Origin: Planctomycetota bacterium
Lineage (GTDB): Bacteria; Planctomycetota; B15-G4
Assembly: GCA_029259695.1 (NCBI GenBank)
Contig: JAJDEQ010000062.1
Coordinates: 1 to 64,000, forward strand
DNA length: 64,000 nucleotides
Direction: 5' to 3'
Each line of letters begins with the position of its first letter. Position 1 is the first letter of the stretch. Positions 7,998 through 16,916 of this stretch are shown piece after piece. Below the pieces are notes generated by a model. It was not told the DNA's origin. It made no database searches and saw nothing but the letters and a program-made list of their open reading frames with translations. Both the position numbers and the translations under genes were made by a program.

Positions 7998-10261
7998 GCG
8001 CCTCGGCGGACTCCGAGCGGGCCGCCGCCGGAGACGTGCCGACGGGGCGGCGCGGCACCCCGTGGTGGGGAACCATCGCGGTGCTGCTGTTGGCACTCGT
8101 CGTCCGGCTCGTGGTGGCCGCGGACGTGCGCGCGGCGCCGGACACCTTCGCGCCGATCATCGACGGCGAGGCCTACCTGCTCCAGGCGCTGCGGGTCCCC
8201 GCGGGCGAGGACATCGCCGACGACGTCTACTTCCAGGCGCCGTTGTACCCCTGGCTGCTGGGGCTCGTGTTGCGCGCCGGCGGTGTCGAGGGGGTGCTGG
8301 ACGCCGAGCGGGTGGGTGACGTCGCCCCGGCGCTCGTCGAGCAGGCGCTGGCCGCCGGCCGCGCGCTCAACCTGGCGTTGGGCCTGATCGCCGTGTGGCT
8401 CGTGATGCGCCTGGGCGGCGCGCTGTTCTCGTGGCGCGCGGCCCTCGGGGCCGGCGTGCTCGCGGCCCTCTACGGCCCGTTCGTGTTCTACGAGGGGCAC
8501 CTGCTGAAGGCGGTGCTCTCGCTCGTGTTCCTGCCCTGGGCGGTGCTCGCCGCGGCACGGGCCCTGCGTCGCGGGACCCCGCGCGACTTCGCCTGGTGTG
8601 GGTTCGCCCTGGGAGCCGGCTCGCTGGTCCAGGGCCACGTGATGCCGCTCGTGCCGGCGGGCGTGCTCGTGTTGGGCTGGCGCGCGCTGCGTGGCGCCGG
8701 GCCGACGCGCCGGTTCAACGCGCGCTCCGCGGCCATGCTCGTGATCGGCGCGGCGCTCGCGTTGTCACCCGTCGCCTTGCGCAACTCGCTCGTGGCCGGC
8801 CGTCCCGTGCTGTCGACGGCACAGGGCGGCGCGGCGCTCTGGCTGTGCAACAACCCGGACAATCCGCTGGGCATCGCCGAGCACAACGCCGGGATCCGCC
8901 AGGTGCCGCGCCACGAGCGCGACGACTTCCACGCGGAGACCGAGCGCCTCACGGGGCGCAGCATGACGTCGGGAGAGATCTCCCGGTACTGGGCCGCCCG
9001 CTCGCTGGCCTGGATCGCCGAGCAGCCCACCGCGTGGCTCGCGGTCGAAGCGCGCAAGCTGGCCGCGCTGTGTTCGCGCTACGAGTCGCCGGACAACACC
9101 GGCTACTTCCTGGGGCAGGAGGTGTCTGCGTTCCTGCGCTACACGCCGGCGCGTTTCGGCGTCGTCTTCCCGCTGGCGTGCGGGGGGGCGTTGCTCGCGT
9201 GGCGCCGTCGGCGCTCGGGACCGGGAGGTGTGGGCGCCCTGGCCTGGGCCACGCTGCTCTACGGCGGCGTGGTGATCCTGTTCTGCGTCACGTCGCGCTA
9301 CCGCCTGCCGTGGGTCCCGCTGCTGCTGACGTTTGCGGGGTACCTGCTCGGAGAGTGCCTGCGGCTCGGCGCCGGCCGGGAGCGCCTGCTGATCGGTGGC
9401 GCCCTCTTGCTGGGACTGGCAGGTGCGCGGGCGGGGGAAGCGAGCTTCGGTCCCTTTCCCGAGGCCGAGCGCAAGCAGCACGAGGCGGTGCGCTACCGCA
9501 ACCGCGGCCTGGTCGCGCTGCGCCGCGGTGACCTGCCGGGTGCTCGACGGGATCTGGAGTACGCCCTGTCGGCGGCGCCCGGGGCGCTCATGGTCTACGC
9601 GGACCTTGCTCGCCTGGAGTGGGACGCGTCGGCGACGCGTCAGGCGGTTGCCGACGAGACCGGCGCCCGCGCGCACGCCGCGGCGGCCGAGGACTGGGTG
9701 CGACGCATGGTCGAGGTGGGCGGCGACCGGTGGACCACCTGGTACGACATGGCGACCCTGGCGCACGAACGGGGCGACCTCGTGGGTGTCGTGGATGCGC
9801 TGGAAGCCGGACGCCGGCGCAGCGATCACGGCGGCCGCGCCGACGAACCGTGGCGCCTGGCCCTGGCGGACCTCGAGGACGCCGGGCTGGCCGCCTACTT
9901 TCGGGGCGACGACGCCCAGGCGGTGCGCCTGCTCTCCCGCCACGTCGCCAGCGGCGCGGGCGACCGGGACGTGCGTCAGCACCTGTGCCTGGCACTGCTG
10001 GCCGTCGCCGGTGAGCGGTCCGACGCGGGGGCCGCGCGGGAACAGGCGCTGCAGCATGCCCAGTGGCTGATCGCCGACGAGCCGGAGCACGACGATGGCT
10101 ACGGGCTGCTGGCGCTGAGCTCTCTGCGACAGGGCAACCTGGTCGGCGCGCGGGAGGCCGTGGCCGATTACGATCGCCTGTCCGCGGTGCGGGAGGCGAC
10201 CGGCGTGCCGCGGCGCTTCCCCGATCAGCAGGAGTTCGAGAGCGTGCGAGGACAGCCATGA
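7994..10261 (+). CDS. GT39-like membrane glycosyltransferase fused to C-terminal TPR domain
   Basis: 755 residues starting at a GTG that overlaps the preceding stop. Residues about 28-480 are a multi-span membrane region of the PMT/ArnT superfamily: after the first helix comes APIIDGEAYLLQA and YFQAPLYPWLLG, matching the catalytic-loop Asp/Glu and the FyqaPLyP motif of dolichyl/polyprenyl-phosphate-sugar transferases. From about residue 495 the chain becomes soluble with TPR-like helical repeats (AVRYRNRGLVALRRGDLPGA). Such enzymes use a polyprenyl-phosphate sugar on the periplasmic face to modify protein or lipid. The TPR part probably holds a protein partner or acceptor. The stop overlaps the start of the following lipoprotein gene. 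Confidence 0.82.
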   Translation: MSASADSERAAAGDVPTGRRGTPWWGTIAVLLLALVVRLVVAADVRAAPDTFAPIIDGEAYLLQALRVPAGEDIADDVYFQAPLYPWLLGLVLRAGGVEGVLDAERVGDVAPALVEQALAAGRALNLALGLIAVWLVMRLGGALFSWRAALGAGVLAALYGPFVFYEGHLLKAVLSLVFLPWAVLAAARALRRGTPRDFAWCGFALGAGSLVQGHVMPLVPAGVLVLGWRALRGAGPTRRFNARSAAMLVIGAALALSPVALRNSLVAGRPVLSTAQGGAALWLCNNPDNPLGIAEHNAGIRQVPRHERDDFHAETERLTGRSMTSGEISRYWAARSLAWIAEQPTAWLAVEARKLAALCSRYESPDNTGYFLGQEVSAFLRYTPARFGVVFPLACGGALLAWRRRRSGPGGVGALAWATLLYGGVVILFCVTSRYRLPWVPLLLTFAGYLLGECLRLGAGRERLLIGGALLLGLAGARAGEASFGPFPEAERKQHEAVRYRNRGLVALRRGDLPGARRDLEYALSAAPGALMVYADLARLEWDASATRQAVADETGARAHAAAAEDWVRRMVEVGGDRWTTWYDMATLAHERGDLVGVVDALEAGRRRSDHGGRADEPWRLALADLEDAGLAAYFRGDDAQAVRLLSRHVASGAGDRDVRQHLCLALLAVAGERSDAGAAREQALQHAQWLIADEPEHDDGYGLLALSSLRQGNLVGAREAVADYDRLSAVREATGVPRRFPDQQEFESVRGQP

Positions 10262-11946
10262 GAGCGGCGTGGCTCGGGGCCCTGTGGATCGCCTCGCTCG
10301 GCCTGGCCTGCGCGGACGGGTCGGGGGCTGACGGCCGGGAGCGAGAGCGCGACGGGCAGCCGTCGAGCGCCGGTGCGGGCGCGCTGTTCGAGGCCTGGCC
10401 CGCGTCGGCCATGGCCGCGCTGGCGCCGCTCACCTGCGGGCGTCCCGGTGGGCAGACGATCCTGGAAGTGAACGGCGGCGGCGTGGCCGTGTTCGACGGC
10501 GACGGCGACGGCGACATGGACCTGCTCGTGGTGTCGCCCGGGGACTACCCCGCGGGCGACGCTTCGTCCGCGGCGGGCAACCGGCTGTACCGCAACGACG
10601 GCGGTCGGTTCGTGGACGTCACCGCGGACAGCGGCGTGGCCGTGGGTGGCTACTGCAACGGCGTCGCCGTGAGCGACGTGGACGGTGACGGCCGGCGTGA
10701 CCTCTACCTGACGCGGCTCGGTCCCAACGTCTTGTTGCGCGCCACGGGGCCGCTGTGCTTCGAACTCGTGCCGCAGGCCGGCGGCGCGGCGGGGGACGCC
10801 TGGAGCACCTCGGCCCTGTTCGTCGACCTCGACCGGGACGGCGACCTCGACCTGTACGTCACCAACTACCTGGCCTTCGATCCGAGCCGTCCTCCGATGC
10901 ACGGCGTGGACGGGCGCACCTGCCTGTGGAAGGGCATGCCGGTCATGTGCGGCCCCCAGGGCTTGCCGGCCCAGGGCGATCGCTACTACGTGAACGAGGG
11001 TGGCCGCTTCCGCGACGCCACCGAGAGCGCGGGCTTCGACGTGACACCCGGCTACGGGTTGGGCGTGATCGAGGGCGACTTCGACGGCAACGGGTGGCCG
11101 GACCTCTACGTGTCGAACGACTCCACGGCCAACTACCTGTTCCTGAACGATGGCGACGGGCACGTCAGCGAGCGCGGTCGGCGCTCCGGCACGGCGTTGT
11201 CGGGCTTGGGCAAGGAGCAGGCGGGCATGGGCATCGCGGCGGGCGACATCGAGTCGGACGGCGACGAGGACCTGCTCGTCACCAACTTCTCGATGGACAC
11301 CAACGCGCTGTACGTGAATCGAGGCGGGGGCTTCTTTCGCGATCAGGCCGACCCGGCGGGCATCGGCGGTCCATCCCGGACGTTGCTCGGCTGGGGCACG
11401 GTGTTCCTGGACGCCGACCTGGACGGCGACCTCGACACGCTGGCGGCCAACGGGCACGTGTACCCCCAGGCCGACGAGCCGGGCACGGACACCAGCTACG
11501 CGCAGCGCGACGTGCTGTGGTTGAACGACGGCGCCGGGCGTTTCGCCGAGGTCGACTGGCCGGGCCAGGCGCCGGCCGTGAGTCGCGCACTGGCCATCGG
11601 TGACCTCGACGACGACGGCGTGACCGACCTGGTGATCACGCAGCGCGCCGGCGTGCCCCTGGTGTGGCGCGGCACCGCGGACAGTCGCCGCTCGCTGCGC
11701 GTGCAGGTGCAGGGACCGCCCGGCAACCCCGACGGCGTGGGCTGCGTGCTGGCCTGGGTCGACGACGTCGGAGGTCAGCTGCGGCGGGTCCGCACGTCCG
11801 CCGGGTTCCAGGCAGCCAGTGACCCGCGGGTGGTCTTCGCCTATCGCGGCCCGGGCCGGCTCGAGATCACGTATCCGGACGGTCGTCGCCACGAGCAGAC
11901 CGTCACCGCACCGGGCCCTGTGCGCGTGCCCTGGGACGGACCGTGA
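10258..11946 (+). CDS. FG-GAP/VCBS repeat lipoprotein with ASPIC/UnbV domain
   Basis: 562 residues. A signal peptide ends in the lipobox LGLAC, predicting lipidation at C18 and anchoring to a membrane. FG-GAP/VCBS blades with DxDGDGDxD cores follow (FDGDGDGDMDLLV, DVDGDGRRDLYLT, DLDRDGDLDLYVT, DFDGNGWPDLYVS, DADLDGDLDT, DLDDDGVTDLVI). The C-terminal 90 residues match the ASPIC/UnbV domain of CRTAC1-type proteins (vGCvl...rrvrtsaGFqaasDprv, ending in an ITYPDGRRHEQTV-like strand). Start chosen at the ATG overlapping the preceding TGA. As the fifth gene of the coupled cluster it is a candidate acceptor or partner of the glycosyltransferase; FG-GAP/ASPIC proteins next to TPR proteins are common in Planctomycetota and related phyla, but their role is unknown. 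Confidence 0.88.
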   Translation: MRAAWLGALWIASLGLACADGSGADGRERERDGQPSSAGAGALFEAWPASAMAALAPLTCGRPGGQTILEVNGGGVAVFDGDGDGDMDLLVVSPGDYPAGDASSAAGNRLYRNDGGRFVDVTADSGVAVGGYCNGVAVSDVDGDGRRDLYLTRLGPNVLLRATGPLCFELVPQAGGAAGDAWSTSALFVDLDRDGDLDLYVTNYLAFDPSRPPMHGVDGRTCLWKGMPVMCGPQGLPAQGDRYYVNEGGRFRDATESAGFDVTPGYGLGVIEGDFDGNGWPDLYVSNDSTANYLFLNDGDGHVSERGRRSGTALSGLGKEQAGMGIAAGDIESDGDEDLLVTNFSMDTNALYVNRGGGFFRDQADPAGIGGPSRTLLGWGTVFLDADLDGDLDTLAANGHVYPQADEPGTDTSYAQRDVLWLNDGAGRFAEVDWPGQAPAVSRALAIGDLDDDGVTDLVITQRAGVPLVWRGTADSRRSLRVQVQGPPGNPDGVGCVLAWVDDVGGQLRRVRTSAGFQAASDPRVVFAYRGPGRLEITYPDGRRHEQTVTAPGPVRVPWDGP

Positions 11947-12965
11947 ACTCCCCCGGCGGCGTGCTGTCCCACCTGCTGCTGGTCTGTCTGCTGCTGTGCG
12001 CCTGTGCGTGCAACGAGGGGAGCGGCGACGCGCCACGCGCCGATCGGCCGGCACCGGGCGAGGACGCGACGGACGCGCCCCCCGGACCGGACGCGGGCCG
12101 TGTGCCCGACGCGGCCGAACAACAGCTCATCGGCCGGGCGGTCCGCGCCATCCAGGAAGAGCGCTACCTGGAGGCCCGGCTGGCGCTCGAGGAGTTGCTG
12201 GCCTGGGACCCGCCGCTGCCGAGCGTGCAGTACATCGCCGGGCACGCGGCCTACGAACTCACGGCGTACGGCGAGGCGGCCGAGCGGCTGGCCGACGCCG
12301 TCGCCCGGGAGCCCTCGCTGTGGGGCTCGTCGTCCGCGCTCGGCTTCGCGCTGCACAAGCTCGGTCGCTACGACGCCGCGGCGACGGCGTTCGCCGGGGT
12401 CGTGGCGGCTGACGCCGAGGCCTACAAGGCGCACTACGGCCGGGGGCTCGTGGACCTGAGTCGCGGTGAGCCGGCCGTTGCGCGCATCCATCTCGAGCGG
12501 GCCCTCGCGATCGAGCCGTCGTACCTGAAGGCGCGCTACGCGTGGGGACGGTTGCTGGAACAGGAGGGGGACCTGCAACAGGCGCGCGTGGTCGTCAGCG
12601 CCGTGCTGGACGAGTGGCCGTCGCACGAACAGGCCTACTACCTGCTCGAGCGCATCCTGCTGCAGCTCGGGCTGGACGACGACGCCGACGAGGTCGAGGC
12701 GCGTCGGCAGCTCGTCTACGCCACGCGCGAACGGATCGACGGAATCACTCAGCGCCTGCGTGCAGGTGAGCAGCGACCGGAACTGCACCGGGCGATCGCC
12801 ACGGCGTATGCGGACATGGGGGACGTGCGCATGGCATTGCAGGCGCTGCGAGCGGGCCTGGCGGTCTTCCCGGACGATCTCGGGCTCCAGGGGCTCGCAC
12901 GTCGACTGCAGTCGGCGTCAGAGGACGACGGCGACGCGGGGAAGAGTGATTCCGCGCCGCGTTGA
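11943..12965 (+). CDS. TPR-repeat lipoprotein
   Basis: 340 residues. The GTG start overlaps the previous stop (GTGA). A hydrophobic signal segment ends in LLCAC/AC, a lipobox-like stretch predicting lipidation at C21 or C23. An acidic Pro/Asp-rich linker follows to about residue 60, then at least six TPR-like helix pairs (LEARLALEELLAWDP, AYGEAAERLADAVAREPS, GRYDAAATAFAGVVAAD). Last gene of the 3.7-13.0 kb cluster, likely an envelope-facing protein-binding partner of the FG-GAP/ASPIC lipoprotein. No catalytic motif seen. Confidence 0.83.
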   Translation: MNSPGGVLSHLLLVCLLLCACACNEGSGDAPRADRPAPGEDATDAPPGPDAGRVPDAAEQQLIGRAVRAIQEERYLEARLALEELLAWDPPLPSVQYIAGHAAYELTAYGEAAERLADAVAREPSLWGSSSALGFALHKLGRYDAAATAFAGVVAADAEAYKAHYGRGLVDLSRGEPAVARIHLERALAIEPSYLKARYAWGRLLEQEGDLQQARVVVSAVLDEWPSHEQAYYLLERILLQLGLDDDADEVEARRQLVYATRERIDGITQRLRAGEQRPELHRAIATAYADMGDVRMALQALRAGLAVFPDDLGLQGLARRLQSASEDDGDAGKSDSAPR

Positions 12966-13055
12966 ACCGCCCCCTGCCATTGCCTAAGTTTGCTCACAGC
13001 GTGACTGCGCTATGAACGTGGGGATCTCGCCCCGGTCCGACCCCTGGAGAATCCC

Positions 13056-14147
13056 ATGACGACCCACGCCGTGACCTTGATCCGGGGCGACGGAACGGGG
13101 CCCGAACTGGCCGCCGTGACGCGCGAGGTGCTCGATGCCACCGGCGTCTCCTTCGCCTGGGACGTGGTCGATGCCGGCGTCGACGTGATGAAGACCGCAG
13201 GCACCCCGCTGCCCGACGACGTGCTGGCGTCGTTGCGCAAGAACAAGGTCGGCATCAAGGCGCCCATCACCACGCCCGTGGGGACCGGCTTCCGCTCCGT
13301 GAACGTCGCCTTGCGGAAGGAACTCGACCTGTATGCCTGCGTCCGCCCCTGCCGCACGTTCGCCGGCATCAAGTCGGCGCTGCACCGGGACATGGACGTG
13401 GTCATCGTGCGCGAGAACACCGAGGACCTCTACGCCGGGATCGAGTTCGAGCGCGGCAAGCAGGACACCCAGGGCCTGGTGGCGCTGCTGGGTGAGTATC
13501 GCCCCGCCAATCGCCTCGGGGACGACGTGGGCATCTCGATCAAGCCGATCAGCATCGCGGGGTCCCGGCGCGTCGTGCGCTTCGCGTTCGAGTACGCGCG
13601 TCTCCATGGCCGTCGCAAGGTGACCGCCGTGCACAAGGCGAACATCATGAAGTACTCCGACGGCCTCTTCCTCGAGGTCGCCCGGGAGGTGGCCAGCGGC
13701 TACCCGGACATCGAGTTCGACGATCGCATCGTCGACAACATGTGCATGCAGATCGTCCAGCGCCCGCTCGACTACGACGTGCTCGTGCTGCCGAACCTGT
13801 ACGGCGACATCATGTCCGACCTGTGTGCCGCCCTGGTGGGTGGGCTGGGTGTGGCTCCCGGCGGCAACGTGGGTGACGAGTGCGCGCTGTTCGAGGCGGT
13901 GCACGGGAGCGCTCCCAAGTACGCCGGACAGAACAAGGTCAACCCGACCGCCATGATCCTCTCCGGCGTCATGCTGCTCGACTACCTCGGTGAGGCCGAG
14001 GCGGCGCAGCGCCTGCACCAGGCGGTGGCGGCGGTGGTGGCCGCGGGCGAAGAGGTCACCTACGACCTGCGGCCGGGACGCGCCAGCGAGGGCGCGGTGG
14101 GCACACGCGAGATGGGTGCGGCGATCATCCGCGCGATGGGAGCCTGA
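13056..14147 (+). CDS. NAD-type isocitrate dehydrogenase family protein
   Basis: 363 residues of the isocitrate/isopropylmalate dehydrogenase family. Visible are the N-terminal nucleotide strand IRGDGTGPE, the substrate-binding stretch [19 protein letters not shown], the [11 protein letters not shown] motif, the catalytic Lys/Asp segments ([17 protein letters not shown] and [11 protein letters not shown]) and the C-terminal [21 protein letters not shown] block. [10 protein letters not shown] and the absence of an NADP-type C-terminal region favour NAD-dependent isocitrate dehydrogenase (isocitrate to 2-oxoglutarate) over isopropylmalate dehydrogenase, though homoisocitrate or tartrate activity is not excluded. 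A GGAG sequence lies 9 nt before the ATG. Upstream TTGCTC (12990) and TATGAA (13011), 15 bp apart, could be a weak promoter. It sits 4 bp before pyruvate kinase, giving a small central-carbon operon. Confidence 0.85.
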   Translation: MTTHAVTLIRGDGTGPELAAVTREVLDATGVSFAWDVVDAGVDVMKTAGTPLPDDVLASLRKNKVGIKAPITTPVGTGFRSVNVALRKELDLYACVRPCRTFAGIKSALHRDMDVVIVRENTEDLYAGIEFERGKQDTQGLVALLGEYRPANRLGDDVGISIKPISIAGSRRVVRFAFEYARLHGRRKVTAVHKANIMKYSDGLFLEVAREVASGYPDIEFDDRIVDNMCMQIVQRPLDYDVLVLPNLYGDIMSDLCAALVGGLGVAPGGNVGDECALFEAVHGSAPKYAGQNKVNPTAMILSGVMLLDYLGEAEAAQRLHQAVAAVVAAGEEVTYDLRPGRASEGAVGTREMGAAIIRAMGA

Positions 14148-14151
14148 GCAC

Positions 14152-15714
14152 ATGGCTCGGCGTCGTGAGTCCTGTCGTACGCGCATCGTCGCCACCATCG
14201 GCCCGGCCTGCAGCTCGAAGGCGCGCTTGCGCGAACTGGTGCGCGCGGGTGTCGACGTCTTCCGGCTGAATTTCTCGCACGGCACGGCGGATCAACATCG
14301 CCAGTACGTGAAGGACATCCGCAGCATCTCGAAGGAGCTGGGCACGGGCGTTGCGATCCTGCAGGACCTGCCGGGCCCCAAGCTGCGCGTGGGTGCGATC
14401 GACGGCAGCGTGGCGCGCTTGCGCACCGGGTCGAAGGTCACCCTGTGCGAGGGTCGGCGCACGGGGGATGCCGAGCGGCTCTTCGTGCAGACGTCCGGCG
14501 CCCTGCGGCGAGTCGGTGTGGGCAAGATCGTCCGCCTGGCGGATGGGCACATCGACCTCAAGGTGCTCAGTCGTCGTGACGGCGAGCTGCTCTGTCGTGT
14601 GCTGAACGGTGGCACGCTGCGCGCCAGCCAGGGGCTCCACCTTCCGGGCGGCACGGCAGGCGTGCGCGCCTTCACCCGCCAGGACCGTGCGCACCTCGAG
14701 CTCGGCCTGGAACTGGGCGTGGATGCGGTGGCGATCTCGTTCGTGCGCGACGCCGAGGACATCCGGCGCGTGTGGAAGTTCACCCAGGCTCGGGGTGCGC
14801 GGCCCTTCGTGATCGCGAAGATCGAGCGTACCGAGGCCATGGCGAATCTCGACGAGATCCTCGACGTGTGCAGCGGCGTCATGGTGGCGCGTGGTGATCT
14901 GGGCATCGAGCTGGGCGTGGAGAGCGTGCCCCTGGCGCAGAAGCGCATCACCCGGGCGGCACTGCGTCGCCACCGCCCGGTGATCACCGCCACCCAGATG
15001 CTGGAGAGCATGATCGAACGTCCGCACCCGACCCGGGCGGAGGTCTCGGATATCGCCAACGCGGTCCTCGAGGGCACCGATGCGCTGATGCTGTCGGGCG
15101 AGACGGCGGTGGGCCGGTACCCCGGGAGTGCGGTGGCGACGCTCGTGCGCGTGGCGCGCGAATTGGAAGGCGCACCCAGTCAATCGCGGCTGGTGGACCA
15201 GCGCCTGGATCCCGCGGGGGGGCCTGAGCGGCCGGCCGAGGCGACGTCCCGGGCGGCCCGGGTCGCGGCTCGCTCGGTCCAGGCCGAGGCCATGGTGGCC
15301 TTCACCCACTCCGGACGCACGGTGCGCCTCGTTTCGAGCCAGCGCCCGCAACGCCGGCTGATCGGGGTCACACCCAACGTCGACACGTGGCGCCGCATGC
15401 GCTTCTTCTGGGGCGTGGAACCCATGCTGGTTCCCCGTTCGAAGTCGGTGACCGAGATGATCGCCGACGCCGAGCAGCGCATGCGGGAGAACCGGAAGGT
15501 GCGGCTCGGCGCGATGGTCGTGATCGTCTGCGGCGAGAGTGTCGTGAGCGGCGGCACCAACACCATGCGCATCCACCGCATGGGTCAGTTCACGAGCGGC
15601 CGCAAGACGTCCAAGCGCACGAGCGCGACCAAGTCCAAGTCGACCAAGGCCAAGTCGACCAAGGCCAAGCCGACCAAGGCCAGGTCCGCGAACACCGGGT
15701 CCGGCCGCTCGTAG
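14152..15714 (+). CDS. pyk: Pyruvate kinase with Lys/Thr/Ser-rich C-terminal tail
   Basis: 520 residues; pyruvate kinases are normally about 470-480. It converts PEP and ADP to pyruvate and ATP. Signature blocks are RTRIVATIGPACSS, VFRLNFSHG, LQDLPGPKLRVG, VIAKIERTEAM (catalytic Lys), MVARGDLGIELG and ITATQMLESMI with LMLSGETAVGRYP. The C-terminal allosteric domain ends with VSGGTNTMRIH, after which a basic low-complexity tail of about 40 residues is added (repeats of KSTKAK). The start is the ATG 4 bp after the icd stop; the longer in-frame extension lies inside icd. It probably shares the icd transcript. Confidence 0.95.
   Translation: MARRRESCRTRIVATIGPACSSKARLRELVRAGVDVFRLNFSHGTADQHRQYVKDIRSISKELGTGVAILQDLPGPKLRVGAIDGSVARLRTGSKVTLCEGRRTGDAERLFVQTSGALRRVGVGKIVRLADGHIDLKVLSRRDGELLCRVLNGGTLRASQGLHLPGGTAGVRAFTRQDRAHLELGLELGVDAVAISFVRDAEDIRRVWKFTQARGARPFVIAKIERTEAMANLDEILDVCSGVMVARGDLGIELGVESVPLAQKRITRAALRRHRPVITATQMLESMIERPHPTRAEVSDIANAVLEGTDALMLSGETAVGRYPGSAVATLVRVARELEGAPSQSRLVDQRLDPAGGPERPAEATSRAARVAARSVQAEAMVAFTHSGRTVRLVSSQRPQRRLIGVTPNVDTWRRMRFFWGVEPMLVPRSKSVTEMIADAEQRMRENRKVRLGAMVVIVCGESVVSGGTNTMRIHRMGQFTSGRKTSKRTSATKSKSTKAKSTKAKPTKARSANTGSGRS
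15637..15681 (+). repeat. 15-bp tandem repeat, three copies
   Basis: The unit AAGTCGACCAAGGCC occurs at 15637-15651 and 15652-15666 and as AAGCCGACCAAGGCC at 15667-15681, each encoding K-S/P-T-K-A. It builds the basic tail of pyruvate kinase and could vary in copy number by slippage. Confidence 0.9.
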
Positions 15715-15741
15715 ACATCACGCTCGCGCGGCCCGGCCGTC

Positions 15742-16857
15742 TCAGTTCGGTGTGTGGAAGTAGCGCGCGAGGGCGAGGCCCTGGCCCTGGTAAGCGGAGC
15801 CGGCTTCGCCGTAGAGCCGGCGGCAGGGCTCCACGGTGCGCGAGAACTGCAGCCTGAAGATGGGCTGGCCGTGTTCGACCTGGAACGGGACGTCGTGCGG
15901 CCGCACCTCCAGCACGGCGCGGGCGCCGTGCTCCGTCCAGCCGAAGCCGCTGTCGAAGAAGCCGGCGTAGTTGGTGCGCAGCTCGCCCATGCCGACATCC
16001 CAGGCGAGCATCTCCGCCGCGAGGTCGGGGGGCACGCGCAGCCGCTGGGCCGACGCCAGGATGTAGAAGGACTCCGGATGGAGGACCAGCGCGCCGTCGG
16101 CATCGGGCTGGACCGCGTCGAAGAACTCGAGCGGCGCGTGGCCCGCGGCCTGGGCCAGGTCGAGGACGGGGGCGTCGTCGCGCGCGCGCCAGCCGATGGG
16201 GGCACCGGGGCGCTCCGGGCGGAGCGAGAGGCCCAGCAGCAGCGAGGATGCGTGCACGCTCAGAGCGTCCTCGGGCAACGGGGAGCCGGGCTCGTCGGAC
16301 AACACGAGGCGGTCGTCCCGCAGGCGGCGCCGCAGGTCCTCGTCGCTGAGCAGCACCGCCTGCGCGGTGCCGCGGACGAAGCGGACCTGGTTGAGTCGCT
16401 GTCCGGTGGTCACGCGGATGTCGAACGAGCGGGGGACCACCTCGAGCCAGATCGCCCCGTGGTAGCCGGCCGGGATGTCGTCGAATCGACCGTGGCCGTC
16501 CACGACGGTGCGGGTGAAGACGTCGATGCGCCCGGTGGAGGAGCGCGGGTTGGCGCGGGCGGAGACCTGGTCGGGCAGCCGCAGTTCCTCCAGCAGTCGC
16601 ACGAGGTAGACGCAGCCCCGCGTCAGGAGCGCACCGCCGCGGAGGTCGAGGCGCTCGATGATCAGCGGGTCCGCACGGTCGGCCACGGAACCGGCTCCGG
16701 GCAGGAATCCGGCGCGGATTGCAAGGGCCTCCGTGCCCAGGCGCAGGTCGAGGCTGGCCGGTTGGCGCTGGACGTCGTCCCACGGGCGCTGGGCGTGGAC
16801 TGCCCCGCTCTCGAGCAGCTCGTCGATCTGGAGGTGGGTGAGAATGCCGGCGTTCAC
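15742..16857 (-). CDS. dcd: Long-form dCTP deaminase with duplicated dUTPase-fold domain
   Basis: 371 residues, about twice the length of Escherichia coli Dcd. It belongs to the long 2'-deoxycytidine 5'-triphosphate deaminase family (PF06559 type). The first half has [26 protein letters not shown] and GQRLNQVRF; the second repeats the fold with [38 protein letters not shown] and [12 protein letters not shown]. Expected reaction: dCTP to dUTP plus ammonia in dTTP synthesis. I chose the GTG at 16857, just before [17 protein letters not shown], which is where family members begin; longer forms would run into sucC upstream DNA. It is convergent with pyk (27 bp apart) and divergent from sucC. Confidence 0.85.
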   Translation of the reverse strand: MNAGILTHLQIDELLESGAVHAQRPWDDVQRQPASLDLRLGTEALAIRAGFLPGAGSVADRADPLIIERLDLRGGALLTRGCVYLVRLLEELRLPDQVSARANPRSSTGRIDVFTRTVVDGHGRFDDIPAGYHGAIWLEVVPRSFDIRVTTGQRLNQVRFVRGTAQAVLLSDEDLRRRLRDDRLVLSDEPGSPLPEDALSVHASSLLLGLSLRPERPGAPIGWRARDDAPVLDLAQAAGHAPLEFFDAVQPDADGALVLHPESFYILASAQRLRVPPDLAAEMLAWDVGMGELRTNYAGFFDSGFGWTEHGARAVLEVRPHDVPFQVEHGQPIFRLQFSRTVEPCRRLYGEAGSAYQGQGLALARYFHTPN

Positions 16858-16880
16858 TGCGTCCTGGTTCCGTCCTGTCC

Positions 16881-16909
16881 TTGACCCCCCGGTGGGGCAC
16901 CAGTAAACC
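16881..16909 (+). promoter_or_regulatory. Promoter candidate for sucCD, possibly leaderless
   Basis: TTGACC (16881-16886), a 17-bp spacer and TAAACC (16904-16909). The ATG of sucC is only 7 nt after the -10 box, so transcription would begin at or next to the start codon. No Shine-Dalgarno sequence is visible before that ATG, which agrees with a leaderless mRNA. A similar arrangement lies at 49284-49321. Confidence 0.4.
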
Positions 16910-16916
16910 TCCCCGG

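Noticed and set aside
15597..15720. Frameshift at the end of pyruvate kinase as the source of the odd tail
   Set aside because: The tail is in frame with the enzyme, uses the same codon style and consists of clean 15-bp repeats, so it is a real extension.
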